Part shown: piece by piece, positions 24,576 through 33,421 of the stretch
Layout: each line of letters opens with the position of its first letter
How positions within the stretch are numbered: position 1 is the stretch's first letter
NCBI GenBank assembly: GCA_963832875.1
Contig: CAWHWB010000003.1
Location: forward strand, 248,001 to 312,000
Reading direction: 5' to 3'
Source of the DNA: AP-15 sp963832875
GTDB lineage: Bacteria; Pseudomonadota; Alphaproteobacteria; ATCC43930; CGMCC-115725
DNA: 64,000 nt
Program-made: the position numbers and the translations under genes
Notes under the pieces: model-generated
What the model was told of the DNA's origin: nothing
Seen by the model: the letters and a program-made list of their open reading frames with translations, nothing else
The model's database searches: none

Positions 24576-25511
24576 ATGGCTCTGGGCGGCAAGGTCGTGA
24601 TCACCTGCGCGGTCACCGGGTCGATCCACACCCCGACGATGAGTCCCTATCTGCCGCTGACCCCGGACGAGATCGCCCGCGATGCGATCGCTGCGGCCGA
24701 GGCCGGGGCGGCGATCCTGCACCTGCACGCCCGCGATCCCCGGGACGGTCGGCCGACCCCCGACCCCGCTGTCTTCATGCAATTCCTGCCGCGGATCAAG
24801 CAGGCGACCAACGCCGTCGTCAACATCACCACCGGCGGCGGCCACGGCATGTCGCTCGACGAGAGGCTCGCCGCCCCGTTGCGCGCCCAGCCGGAAATGT
24901 GCTCGTTGAACATGGGCTCGATGAATTTCGGGCTGTATCCGATGCTCTCCCGCTACAAGAATTGGCAACATCCCTGGGAGCCGCAGCATCTGGAAATGAC
25001 CCGCGACTTCATCTTCCGCAACACTTTCGCCGACATCGAGCGAATCCTGAAGGATCTGGGCGAAGGCTGCGGCACCCGGTTCGAGTTCGAATGCTACGAT
25101 GTCGGCCACCTCTATAATCTGGCGCATTTCCTCGAGCGCGGACTGGTCAAGCCCCCGCTGTTCGTGCAGACGATCTTCGGCATTTTGGGCGGGATCGGCG
25201 CCGACCCCGACAACCTCGTCCACATGAAGCACATTGCCGACAAGCTGTTCGGCGACGCCTATGCCTGGTCGATCCTCGCCGCCGGCCGGCATCAATTGCC
25301 GCTGGTGACGATGGGTGCGATCATGGGCGGCAACGTCCGGGTCGGGCTCGAAGACTCGTTGTGGATCGGCCGCGGCAAGCTCGCCACCAGCAACGCCGAC
25401 CAGGTCAGCCGGGTGCGCGCGATCGTAGAGAATTTGTCGCTTGAAATCGCCACCCCCGAAGAAGCGCGCACGATGCTGGCGCTGAAGGGCGGCGACGCCG
25501 TCGCCTTTTGA
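24576..25511 (+). CDS. Beta-keto acid cleavage enzyme (BKACE / Kce family)
   Basis: 311-residue TIM-barrel zinc enzyme that condenses a beta-keto acid with acetyl-CoA and splits it into acetoacetate plus a new acyl-CoA. Family signs: KVVITCAVTGSIHTPTMSPYLP at the N-terminus, the zinc motif LHLHARDP (His49, His51), TTGGG, MCSLNMGSMNFG and ILAAGRHQLPLVTMGAIMGGNVRVGLED. Gaps and length are normal. AGGGGAGGAGG lies before the ATG. The next two genes encode CoA-transferase subunits, so the locus fits a short route for a beta-keto acid. The exact substrate cannot be told from sequence alone. Confidence 0.93.
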   Translation: MALGGKVVITCAVTGSIHTPTMSPYLPLTPDEIARDAIAAAEAGAAILHLHARDPRDGRPTPDPAVFMQFLPRIKQATNAVVNITTGGGHGMSLDERLAAPLRAQPEMCSLNMGSMNFGLYPMLSRYKNWQHPWEPQHLEMTRDFIFRNTFADIERILKDLGEGCGTRFEFECYDVGHLYNLAHFLERGLVKPPLFVQTIFGILGGIGADPDNLVHMKHIADKLFGDAYAWSILAAGRHQLPLVTMGAIMGGNVRVGLEDSLWIGRGKLATSNADQVSRVRAIVENLSLEIATPEEARTMLALKGGDAVAF

Positions 25512-25525
25512 TCTGGACGCGACGA

Positions 25526-26191
25526 ATGATCGACAAGCGAGTTCGCGATCTCGCTGCGGCGGTGGCCGGGATCAAGGACGGCTCGGTCGTGCTGTGCGCC
25601 GGGTTCGGCGGCGCCGGGCTGCCCGATGCACTGTGCGAGGCGGTGGTCGAGCAGGGAGCGCGCGATCTGACCGTCGTCGCCAACAATGCCGGCACCGGGC
25701 GGACCGGGCTCGCGGCGCTGATGGCCGCCGGCCGGGTCGCCAAGATCATGTGCTCGTTTCCGCGCAGCTCCGGCAGCGTCGTTTTCGAGGAACTTTACGC
25801 CGCCGGCAAGATCGAGCTCGAATTGTTGCCGCAGGGGACATTGAGCGAGCGGATGCGCTGCGCCGCCGCTGGGCTCGGCGGCTATTATTCGCCGGTCTCG
25901 GTCGGGACCCGGCTCGCTGAGGGCAAGGAGCACCGCGAGATCGACGGCCGAATGTATGTGCTGGAAAAACCGCTGAAGGGCGATGTCGCCTTGCTCGCCG
26001 CCGACCGCGCCGACCGCTGGGGCAATTTGACCTACCGCAAATCCGCGCGCAACTTCAACCCGACCATGGCGATGGCCGCCGACCTGTCGATCGTACAGGC
26101 GCGCCATATCGTCGAACTGGGCGAGCTCGACCCCGAGATGATCGTTACCCCCGGCATCTTCGTTGACCGCGTCGTCCAAGTCGCGTTTTAG
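25526..26191 (+). CDS. 3-oxoacid CoA-transferase subunit A
   Basis: 221 residues, class I CoA-transferase alpha subunit: IKDGSVVLCAGFGGAGLPDALCEAVVEQGARDLTVVANNAG, then MCSFPRSSGS and ELLPQGTLSERMRCAAAGLGGYYSPVSVGT. It forms a heterodimer with subunit B (26383-27051) and moves CoA between a 3-oxoacid (acetoacetate or 3-oxoadipate type) and succinyl-CoA. The start at 26 bases downstream of a TTG that overlaps the previous stop is chosen (ATG 25526). It lies 14 bp after the BKACE gene and is probably co-transcribed with it, since BKACE releases acetoacetate. Confidence 0.93.
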   Translation: MIDKRVRDLAAAVAGIKDGSVVLCAGFGGAGLPDALCEAVVEQGARDLTVVANNAGTGRTGLAALMAAGRVAKIMCSFPRSSGSVVFEELYAAGKIELELLPQGTLSERMRCAAAGLGGYYSPVSVGTRLAEGKEHREIDGRMYVLEKPLKGDVALLAADRADRWGNLTYRKSARNFNPTMAMAADLSIVQARHIVELGELDPEMIVTPGIFVDRVVQVAF

Positions 26192-26382
26192 CTTACTTCA
26201 CAATGCGGCGGTGAGAGAAAATCATTATAACGCAAACAACTCAAAGGGCTCGCAAGATACGTGAGAGATAAGGAAATAGCAGAGCGCGCCCTTAGCACAT
26301 CCTTTGCCGTCTCTGCGCTAAGGTGTTTCTTTTCTCCTCACTGCCTCGCCGTCTCATTGTGCATAAAACGAGGAGAGAACCG
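26192..26382. promoter_or_regulatory. 191 bp AT-richer gap between CoA-transferase subunits
   Basis: The two subunit genes of a class I CoA-transferase are usually contiguous or overlapping. Here they are split by 191 bp of noticeably lower GC content with no supported gene. It contains inverted CCTTAGC (about 26290) and GCTAAGG (about 26318), which could form a loose hairpin, and AGGAGAGA (26371-26378) as the ribosome site for subunit B. Whether it carries a promoter, or is a scar left by a lost gene, cannot be decided. Confidence 0.35.
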
Positions 26383-27051
26383 ATGCCGCTCAAACGTCGC
26401 CAAATCGCCTGGCGCGCCGCGCAGGACCTCGCCGACGGCGCTTATGTCAATCTTGGGATCGGGCTGCCGACGCTGGTCGCCGACTTCATCCCGGAAGGCC
26501 GCGAGATCGTCCTGCACAGCGAGAACGGCATCCTGGGCGTGGGCCCGGCGCCCGGCGCCAACGAGGTCGATCTCGACCTGATCAACGCCGGCAAGCAGCC
26601 GGTCACCCTCGTTTCCGGCGGCAGCTATGTCCACCACACCGATTCGTTCCTGATGATCCGCGGCGGCCATCTCGATCTGGCCCTGCTCGGCGCCTTCGAG
26701 GTCGCCGAGAACGGCGATCTGGCGAATTGGACCACCGACGATCCGGGCTTTCCGCCGGGAGTGGGGGGTGCGATGGACCTCGCGGTCGGCGCCAGGGAAA
26801 TCCGCGTCATGCTTGAGCACACCACCAAATCCGGCATGCCGCGCATCCGACGGCGCTGCGAATACCCGCTGACCGCCGCCGCCGCGGTGCGCCGGATCTA
26901 CACCGACCTCGCGGTCATCGACGTGACCGGCGACGGCCTCGTGGTCCGCGAAATGGCTGAAGACATCGATTTCGCCGCGCTGCAATCCAAAACCGAAGCC
27001 ACACTGCGCGCCGCCCCCGACCTGAAGCCGCTGCGCGCCCCCGCGGTCTAG
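26383..27051 (+). CDS. 3-oxoacid CoA-transferase subunit B
   Basis: 222-residue beta subunit. Key features: YVNLGIGLPTLVADFIP, the catalytic glutamate in HSENGILGVGP, and GGSYVHHTDSFLMIRGGHLDLALLGAFEVAENGDLANW. Length is normal for the family. The start at 26383 is set by AGGAGAGA 5 bp upstream; the frame is open to 26323 but unsupported. Together with subunit A and the upstream BKACE it should convert the cleavage products to CoA esters. Confidence 0.95.
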   Translation: MPLKRRQIAWRAAQDLADGAYVNLGIGLPTLVADFIPEGREIVLHSENGILGVGPAPGANEVDLDLINAGKQPVTLVSGGSYVHHTDSFLMIRGGHLDLALLGAFEVAENGDLANWTTDDPGFPPGVGGAMDLAVGAREIRVMLEHTTKSGMPRIRRRCEYPLTAAAAVRRIYTDLAVIDVTGDGLVVREMAEDIDFAALQSKTEATLRAAPDLKPLRAPAV

Positions 27052-27087
27052 ACGCTCTCGCCGTTCACAGGCTCAGCCGCGGGCGCG

Positions 27088-27585
27088 TCACGGTGCGAAG
27101 AACCGGCGGCAATGCTCGCGGAACTCGGCCACGATGTCGATGTATAGCTGGCGCTTGAACGACACGATCAGTTCGGGCAATTCGTCTAGCGCCGCCCACC
27201 GCCAGGCGTCGAACTCGGCGTGTTCACCGGCGAGGTCGATATCGGCATCGCAGCCGGTGAAGCGCATCACAAACCATTTCTGGCGCTGGCCACGGTAACG
27301 GCCGCCCCACACCTTGCCGGCTAGCCCCGGCGGCAGGTCATAGGTCCGCCAGGTGCTGCTCTCGGCGACGATTTCGGCCTTGCCGGTGCCGATCTCTTCT
27401 TCGAGTTCGCGAAGTGCCGCCTGCCGCGGCGTCTCGCCGGGGTCGATCCCACCCTGCGGCATCTGCCACGCTGGCAATGCGGCCCTGTCGCTGCGCCGGG
27501 CGATGAAAACCTGTCCTCGGCGGTTCACCAGCATGATGCCGACCGCCACCCGGTAGGCCCCGCTCGCGCTGTCGGATCCTGTCAT
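27088..27585 (-). CDS. rppH: RNA pyrophosphohydrolase
   Basis: 165-residue Nudix hydrolase that removes pyrophosphate from the 5' end of mRNA and so starts RNA decay. The Nudix box GGIDPGETPRQAALRELEEEIG is complete. The N-terminal YRVAVGIMLVNRRGQVFIARRSD and the late WFVMRFTG and EFDAWRW are typical of RppH. It lies 74 bp after ctpA on the same strand, as in many Alphaproteobacteria, where ctpA, a polysaccharide deacetylase and rppH follow each other; the deacetylase is absent here. Confidence 0.94.
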   Translation of the reverse strand: MTGSDSASGAYRVAVGIMLVNRRGQVFIARRSDRAALPAWQMPQGGIDPGETPRQAALRELEEEIGTGKAEIVAESSTWRTYDLPPGLAGKVWGGRYRGQRQKWFVMRFTGCDADIDLAGEHAEFDAWRWAALDELPELIVSFKRQLYIDIVAEFREHCRRFFAP

Positions 27586-27659
27586 GCCAACCGCCGTTGC
27601 GAACTGCCGCGACCCGAACGCCCCGTGTCTGCGTTAACGGATCTATGGGTCGCCGGGTT

Positions 27660-28946
27660 TCAGTTGACCAGGCGGCGGTTGAACAGCGACATGCCGCGCA
27701 GCATGTCCGCGGCGCGCATCGTCTGGTAATCGGCCGGTGTACCCATGATCGACGGATCGACCGAACTCGACCCTTCCGAATCATCATCGGCATCGTCGCT
27801 CTTCGTGACCGAAACTGCGGCGATCTTTGCCCCAGGCGCTGCGGGCGGGGCCTCGATCTTGGCCGCTTCGACGACGATATCGGGCTCGATCCCCTTGGCC
27901 TGGATCGACCGTCCCGACGGAGTGTAGTAGCGCGCCGTCGTCAGCCGCATTGCGCCGTGTCCAGGCAGCGGGATGATCGTCTGCACCGATCCTTTGCCAA
28001 ACGAGCGGGTGCCGAGCAGGATCGCCCGGTGATGGTCCTTCAGCGCGCCGGCGACGATCTCGCTGGCCGAGGCCGATCCGCCGTTGATCAGCACCGCGAC
28101 CGGCAGTCCTGCGGCAATGTCGCCGCCGGGACGGGCATCATAGCGCTGCGCGTCGTCGGGGTTGCGCCCGCGGGTCGAGACGACCTCGCCGCGGTCGAGA
28201 AACGCGTCCGATACCGCCACCGCCTGGTCGAGCAGGCCGCCAGGATTGTTGCGCAGGTCGAGGATGATCCCGCGCAGCTTGTTGCCGGCCTCCTGCTTGA
28301 GGTTCTTCATCGCGCTGTTGAGCCCGACATCGGTCTGCTCGTTGAACGAGGTGATCCGGATATAGCCGATATCGTCGCCGACCAGGTGCGAGCGGACCGA
28401 CTGGATATGGATCGTCGCCCGGGTCAGATCGACGTCGAACGGGTCGCGCCCCTTCCGACGGATCGTCAACTTGACGTCGCTGTTGACCGGCCCGCGCATC
28501 TTCTCGACCGCTTGCGGCAGGGTCATGCCCTGTACCGGCTTGCCGTCGAGCTGGGTGATCAGATCGCCGGGCTTCAACCCGGCGCGGGCCGCCGGGGTAT
28601 CGTCGATGGGCGAGATTACCTTAACCAGGCCGTTCTCCATCGACACCTCGATGCCGAGCCCGCCAAACTCGCCGCGGGTCTGCACCTTCATATCGTCGAA
28701 GTTCTTTTTGTCCAAATAGTTGGAGTGCGGATCGAGCGAAGTCAGCATGCCGTTGATCGCCAATTCGACCAGCTTCTCGTCGCTGACCTTGCCGGCATAG
28801 TCGGCGCGCACGGTCTCGAACACTTCACCAAATAAATTCAATTCCTTGTAGGTCTCCGCAGAATTCGCCGCCGCGGCAATGTCCGGTCGCAGCGAAAACA
28901 CCGACACCGTCGCCACCGCCGCCGCGATCAACCCCAACCGTCTCAT
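27660..28946 (-). CDS. ctpA: Carboxy-terminal processing protease (S41)
   Basis: 428 residues: signal peptide (MRRLGLIAAAVATVSVFSLRPDIAAAA), an N-terminal S41 domain, a PDZ domain (GLGIEVSMENGLVKVISPIDDTPAARAGLKPGD) and the protease core with catalytic serine in NGGSASASEIVAGAL and lysine in GTRSFGKGSVQT. This periplasmic enzyme processes C-termini and controls cell-wall hydrolases. The ATG at 28946 is chosen because the signal peptide begins there (AGGGGTG just upstream); the frame is open to 29021. It follows gpmI with a 127 bp gap on the same strand. The M23 peptidase gene (envC-like) often found between them is missing. Confidence 0.94.
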   Translation of the reverse strand: MRRLGLIAAAVATVSVFSLRPDIAAAANSAETYKELNLFGEVFETVRADYAGKVSDEKLVELAINGMLTSLDPHSNYLDKKNFDDMKVQTRGEFGGLGIEVSMENGLVKVISPIDDTPAARAGLKPGDLITQLDGKPVQGMTLPQAVEKMRGPVNSDVKLTIRRKGRDPFDVDLTRATIHIQSVRSHLVGDDIGYIRITSFNEQTDVGLNSAMKNLKQEAGNKLRGIILDLRNNPGGLLDQAVAVSDAFLDRGEVVSTRGRNPDDAQRYDARPGGDIAAGLPVAVLINGGSASASEIVAGALKDHHRAILLGTRSFGKGSVQTIIPLPGHGAMRLTTARYYTPSGRSIQAKGIEPDIVVEAAKIEAPPAAPGAKIAAVSVTKSDDADDDSEGSSSVDPSIMGTPADYQTMRAADMLRGMSLFNRRLVN

Positions 28947-29073
28947 CCATGCACCCCTAAATCGCTCCGGTCCGTCGCTCCGAGCCGGAGTGTCGGCGAT
29001 GATATCCGGCCGGGGGCGCAATGATCAAGATCGGAGCGGAGGGGCGCCCGGCCTGCGTTCGGCCCGGCAGCGC

Positions 29074-30657
29074 TCAGTCGGCCGCACTCCGCCGGCTTTC
29101 CGGCGGCCGAATCAGCGAGCGCCCGGTCATCGCCGCCGGCTGGGGCAGCCCGAGCAGCGCCAGCAGGGTCGGGGCGACATCGGCGAGCCGGCCGTCCTCC
29201 AGATCCGTGATGGCGGCGGGCGGGTTGATCAGCACGAGCGGGACCGGGTTCAGCGTATGCGCGGTATGCGGCTCGCCGGTCTGCGGATCGCGCATCATCT
29301 CGGCGTTGCCGTGGTCGGCAGTCACGACGAGAGTGCCGCCGGCCTGCTCAACCGCGCCAGCCAGCCGCCCAAGGCACCGGTCGAGGGCCTCGACCGCCGC
29401 CACCGCGGCGGCGAACAATCCGCTGTGCCCGACCATGTCGGCGTTGGCGTAGTTCAGCACGATCACATCGAAACGGCCGGCCTCGATCGCCTCGACGACC
29501 TTGTCGGTGACCGCCGGGGCCGACATTTCGGGCTGTCGGTCGTAGGTGGCGACGCGCGGCGACGGCACCAATATCCGTTCCTCGCCGGGAAACACGGTCT
29601 CGCGGCCGCCGTTGAAAAAGAACGTGACATGCGCGTATTTCTCGGTCTCGGCGATGCGCAGCTGGGTCAGCCCAGCTTTCGATACGATCTCGCCAAAGGT
29701 GTCGTCGAGCTGTTCCGGCGGAAACAGGGTCACCAGATAAGGGTTGAGCTCGGTCGAATACTCGACCAGTCCGAGCGCAGCGGCGAAGGTGATGCGACGA
29801 TCGCGGGCGAACCCCGAAAAATCCGGGTCGAGCAGCGCCGCGGCGATCTCGCGCACCCGATCGGCGCGGAAGTTGGCGAAAAGAACGCCGTCGCCGTCGC
29901 GCATGCCGCGATACGATCCGATCGCGACCGGCGGCACAAACTCGTCGGTCTCGCCGCGGGAATAGGCGGCCTCGACCGCGTCGGACGCGCTAGCGGCGGT
30001 CGCACCCTCGCCCCCGGCGACCATCCGATAGGCTTTTTCCACCCGATCCCACCGCTGATCGCGATCCATCGCATAATAACGGCCGGCGACGGTCGCAATC
30101 CGCAGCCCCGCCGTGCCATCCCCCCGCAGGCCGCTGACTTCGCGCTCGAAAGCTGCGAGCCAGGAGAGGGCGGATTTGGGCGGGGTGTCTCGGCCGTCGA
30201 GAATGGCATGGACCGCGACCGGGACCCCGGCGTCGGTGAGAATGCGGCCGAGCGCCGCGATCTGGTGCTGGTGGGAATGCACGCCGCCCGGCGACAACAA
30301 CCCGAGCAGATGGGCGGCGCCGCCGGTCCGCTTTAGCGCCGCGATGAAATCGCTCAGCGCCGGCATCCGCGCCAGTTCGCCCGAAGCGATCGCCGCGTCG
30401 ATGCGCGGCAGGTCCTGCATGACCACCCGGCCGGCGCCAAGATTGGTATGGCCGACCTCGGAATTGCCCATCTGGTCGTCGGGAAGCCCGACAAAGTGCT
30501 CGCTCGCCTGCAATTGCGCATATGGCCACCGCGCCGTCAGCCGGCGCCATACCGGGATGTGCGCGCTCTCGATCGCGTTGTCCGGGGCGGCGCCGCGCAC
30601 GCCCCAGCCGTCAAGAATGCACAACACCAGCGGACGCGGTCGAGAACGAGAATTCAT
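29074..30657 (-). CDS. gpmI: 2,3-bisphosphoglycerate-independent phosphoglycerate mutase
   Basis: 527-residue glycolytic enzyme interconverting 2- and 3-phosphoglycerate with two manganese ions. It shows LCILDGWGVRG with the first metal aspartate, the phosphoserine Ser66 in QMGNSEVGHTNLGAGR, VHSHQHQI, DGRDTPPKSA, FNGGRE, and the metal ligands LNYANADMVGHSG and VTADHGNAEMM. Length is close to the family norm (about 510). Its upstream region faces the MFS transporter gene, which is on the same strand. Confidence 0.96.
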   Translation of the reverse strand: MNSRSRPRPLVLCILDGWGVRGAAPDNAIESAHIPVWRRLTARWPYAQLQASEHFVGLPDDQMGNSEVGHTNLGAGRVVMQDLPRIDAAIASGELARMPALSDFIAALKRTGGAAHLLGLLSPGGVHSHQHQIAALGRILTDAGVPVAVHAILDGRDTPPKSALSWLAAFEREVSGLRGDGTAGLRIATVAGRYYAMDRDQRWDRVEKAYRMVAGGEGATAASASDAVEAAYSRGETDEFVPPVAIGSYRGMRDGDGVLFANFRADRVREIAAALLDPDFSGFARDRRITFAAALGLVEYSTELNPYLVTLFPPEQLDDTFGEIVSKAGLTQLRIAETEKYAHVTFFFNGGRETVFPGEERILVPSPRVATYDRQPEMSAPAVTDKVVEAIEAGRFDVIVLNYANADMVGHSGLFAAAVAAVEALDRCLGRLAGAVEQAGGTLVVTADHGNAEMMRDPQTGEPHTAHTLNPVPLVLINPPAAITDLEDGRLADVAPTLLALLGLPQPAAMTGRSLIRPPESRRSAAD

Positions 30658-30819
30658 CTCAGGCGGGCCTCGAGCGATGGGACGATCTCTATACGCGAAA
30701 CCGATCCCGTCCTCATAGCGTTCCCGTATCGCCGACCCCCTCGACTAAGTCGTCACGCTCCCGATTGTCGCCGAAAGCCTTGACACGACCCGCGCGGCAG
30801 CCCTTGCCGGCCAGCGTCG

Positions 30820-32163
30820 CTAAACATAGTGAGGCAGCGGCTTGCCTCGGGTTTCCGGCAGGAACGGGGCGACGATAACCCCGAGGATGAAGAACAGGCC
30901 AACGATCGTCGCCGCCTTGCCATAGCCGCCGAGCGCCACGATCAGTGTGCCGGCGATCAGCGGGCCGATGCAGGAGATCCAGCGCGGCGCGTTGAAGCAG
31001 AAGGCGACGGCAGTGCCGCGCATCCGCGTCGGGAACAGCTCGGGCAGCCAAACGGGGGCCCACGCCCAGATGCCGCCGGTGAAAAAACCGAAAACCGTCA
31101 CCGCGGCCAGCAATGCTCCCATGCCATGGGCCCACAGATAAACGACCGGGGTCAGGATCAGGCACATCGCGTAATAAAGCATCGCCGTCGGCTTGCGGCC
31201 GATCCCATCCGACAGAAAGCCGAGTGTGATAAAGCCGAAAATCGCCACCCCGGTACCGAGCAGTCCGGCGACTGCGGAGTAAAACGGGGCAGACAACCCG
31301 GCCTTGTGGGCGACCATGCCGACATAGGTCGGAACAAAGGTGGCCACTCCCCAAAAGCCGAAGGTCACCGACAGCATCATCAAGAACGCGAGGATCAGCC
31401 TCGGGCGGACACTCTTGTCGAGAAACATATCGGTGATCGTGGAGCGCGTCAGCGCCGTGTCCAGAGCATCGAGCTCAGCGCCGCTCTTTTGCTGCTCTCG
31501 GGCGGCGCGGCGGCGTTGGTCGGCCTCTTCCCAGCGCGAGGATTCCGGCATGCCGCGCCAGATCCACAGCACGAGCAGCGCCGGCAGGATCCCGACCAGG
31601 TACATAAAGCGCCAGGAATGCGGCCCCAACCCGCCGATCAGCAGCCACACGCCGGAAGCGATAAAGCTGCCGATCCCAGCCCCCGATTGCAGCAGGCCGC
31701 CTCCCTTGCCGCGGGCGTGGTCGGGCCACAATTCGGAGACGATCGAAGCCCCGGTCGCCCATTCCGAGCCGATCCCGACGCCGACCAGAAACCGCAGTAT
31801 CGCGAAAGATTCCCAATTCCAGGCGAGGGCGGAGAGGCCGGTGGTCAGCGAATAGGCGAGGATCGCCAGCATCATCGTGCGCTTGCGCCCGATGTAGTCA
31901 GCGATGATGCCGCCGATCACCCCGCCGGTGGCCCAGCCGAACACGGTCGTCGCCAGGACATAGCCGGCGTAGCGCGGGATCTGCGAGTATTCGGACACGC
32001 TGAGCAGTTGGTGGAGCGCAAAGCCGACCGTCAGAAACAGCGCATAGATCTCAAACCCGTCGAACAGCCAGGCGAGGTTTGACGCGATCAGCACCCGCCA
32101 TTGCTCGCGATTGAGGGAGCGATACCAGGGCGGAGACCCGATAAGGGCGTCTTCTTGCATCAT
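30820..32163 (-). CDS. MFS transporter, AAHS/metabolite:H+ symporter type
   Basis: 447 residues with 12 predicted membrane helices. Helices 2-3 are joined by the MFS motif ADYIGRKRTMM and the equivalent second-half loop is SDGIGRKPTAML. The N-terminal DGFEIYALFLTVGFAL and central VGIGSEWATGASIVSELWP match the aromatic acid/organic acid:proton symporter group. Residues about 215-250 form the long charged central loop. Substrate is probably an organic acid, but this is inferred from family only. AGGAGGCA lies directly before the ATG at 32163. The gene is followed by gpmI in the same direction, with no evident functional link. Confidence 0.92.
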   Translation of the reverse strand: MMQEDALIGSPPWYRSLNREQWRVLIASNLAWLFDGFEIYALFLTVGFALHQLLSVSEYSQIPRYAGYVLATTVFGWATGGVIGGIIADYIGRKRTMMLAILAYSLTTGLSALAWNWESFAILRFLVGVGIGSEWATGASIVSELWPDHARGKGGGLLQSGAGIGSFIASGVWLLIGGLGPHSWRFMYLVGILPALLVLWIWRGMPESSRWEEADQRRRAAREQQKSGAELDALDTALTRSTITDMFLDKSVRPRLILAFLMMLSVTFGFWGVATFVPTYVGMVAHKAGLSAPFYSAVAGLLGTGVAIFGFITLGFLSDGIGRKPTAMLYYAMCLILTPVVYLWAHGMGALLAAVTVFGFFTGGIWAWAPVWLPELFPTRMRGTAVAFCFNAPRWISCIGPLIAGTLIVALGGYGKAATIVGLFFILGVIVAPFLPETRGKPLPHYV

Positions 32164-32308
32164 TGCCTCCTGTTCAGGGGCCGGTGGTCCGGCCCGTCTC
32201 TTGATTTACTGGCGTTGTCCGCCGCTGGTCCCACGGCCGCGGGGGAAGCCGCGGAACTCTCGGTCGTAATCGGCTTGCGGTCAACCGGTTCGCGCTCCCC
32301 CCGCGGAT

Positions 32309-33346
32309 TCAGCGCACCGGCGCCCACAGCACGTCCTCGATGTCCTTGGCGCCGGTCGCCAGCATGACCAGGCGGTCGAAGCCGAGCGCGATCCCGGCAG
32401 CGGGCGGCATGCCGTATTCGAGGGCGGCCAGAAAATCCTCGTCGATCGGGTAGACCTCGCCATAGAGCGCCTGTTTTTTCTGCTGCTCGGCGAGAAACCG
32501 GGCGCGCTGCTCGTCGGCGTCGGTCAGCTCGCCAAAGCCGTTGGCGAGTTCGAGGCCGCAGACAAACAGCTCGAAGCGCTCGGCCACGCGGCGGTCGCCG
32601 GGGTTGCGACGCGCCAACGCCGCCATCGACAGCGGGTAATCGATGAGCAAGGTCGGCGCTCCCAGGCCGAGCTGCGGCTCGACCCGTTCGAGGAAAATCC
32701 GGAAATAGAGCGCCTCCCAATCGTCGCCCGGATGCGGTTCGACGCCGGCCCGGCGCGCCGCCGCGGCGAGGCGATCGGCATCGGGCCGCAGCGGGTCGGG
32801 GGCGGTCGCCAACAGATCGATGCGGCAATGCTCAAAAAACGCCTCGGCGACGCTGATTTCGCGCCACGGCAGCCGGGCGTCGGCCTCCTGACCGCGCCAT
32901 CTCAGCGCGGCCGCCCCCGCGGCGTGCTGGCAGGCGCGCAGCAAGCCCATGCAATCCGCGATCAACTCGCGCCACGAAGCTCCGGCCCGGTACCATTCGA
33001 GCATCGAGAATTCGGGATGATGGGCGGCGCCGCGCTCGCCGTCGCGAAACACATGGGCGAGTTGCCAGATCCGCGGCATGCCGGCGACCAGCAGCTTTTT
33101 CATCGCGAATTCCGGCGAGGTGTGAAGATAGCGGTGCAAGGTTCGACCGTCGCGCGGATCGTGCAACCGGGTGGCAAAGGCCTTCAGGTGCGGTTCTAGA
33201 CCGGGGCTCAGCTGCAAGGCCGGCGTGTCGACCTCGACAAAACCTCGCGCGGCAAAAAACGCGCGCACCGCGCCGAGCATCCGGCCGCGCTGCTCGAGCC
33301 GCTCGCGCCGCCGGGCAAACCGCTCCGGCCGCCACCATTCCGGCAT
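32309..33346 (-). CDS. epmA: EF-P beta-lysylation ligase EpmA (lysyl-tRNA synthetase paralogue)
   Basis: 345 residues, a truncated class II lysyl-tRNA synthetase catalytic core without the anticodon-binding domain. Motif 2 region FRDGERGAAHHPEFSMLEWYRAG, ELANGFGELTDADEQRARF and motif 3 GIALGFDRLVMLATGA are clear. EpmA attaches beta-lysine to the conserved lysine of elongation factor P. It is divergent from efp (75 bp apart), a typical arrangement, which supports the call. The partner aminomutase EpmB is not within the window. Confidence 0.95.
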   Translation of the reverse strand: MPEWWRPERFARRRERLEQRGRMLGAVRAFFAARGFVEVDTPALQLSPGLEPHLKAFATRLHDPRDGRTLHRYLHTSPEFAMKKLLVAGMPRIWQLAHVFRDGERGAAHHPEFSMLEWYRAGASWRELIADCMGLLRACQHAAGAAALRWRGQEADARLPWREISVAEAFFEHCRIDLLATAPDPLRPDADRLAAAARRAGVEPHPGDDWEALYFRIFLERVEPQLGLGAPTLLIDYPLSMAALARRNPGDRRVAERFELFVCGLELANGFGELTDADEQRARFLAEQQKKQALYGEVYPIDEDFLAALEYGMPPAAGIALGFDRLVMLATGAKDIEDVLWAPVR

Positions 33347-33421
33347 TGACCGCCCTCCTTCTTGCCGTGGGGCTACCCCGTGCTAATTTCTCGACAGCGG
33401 CGCCCTTCCAGGACCCATCTC

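Noticed and set aside
26261..26581. 106-codon frame overlapping the start of CoA-transferase subunit B
   Set aside because: It begins in AT-rich leader DNA and then runs through the subunit B gene in the wrong frame, where the in-frame protein is well supported.
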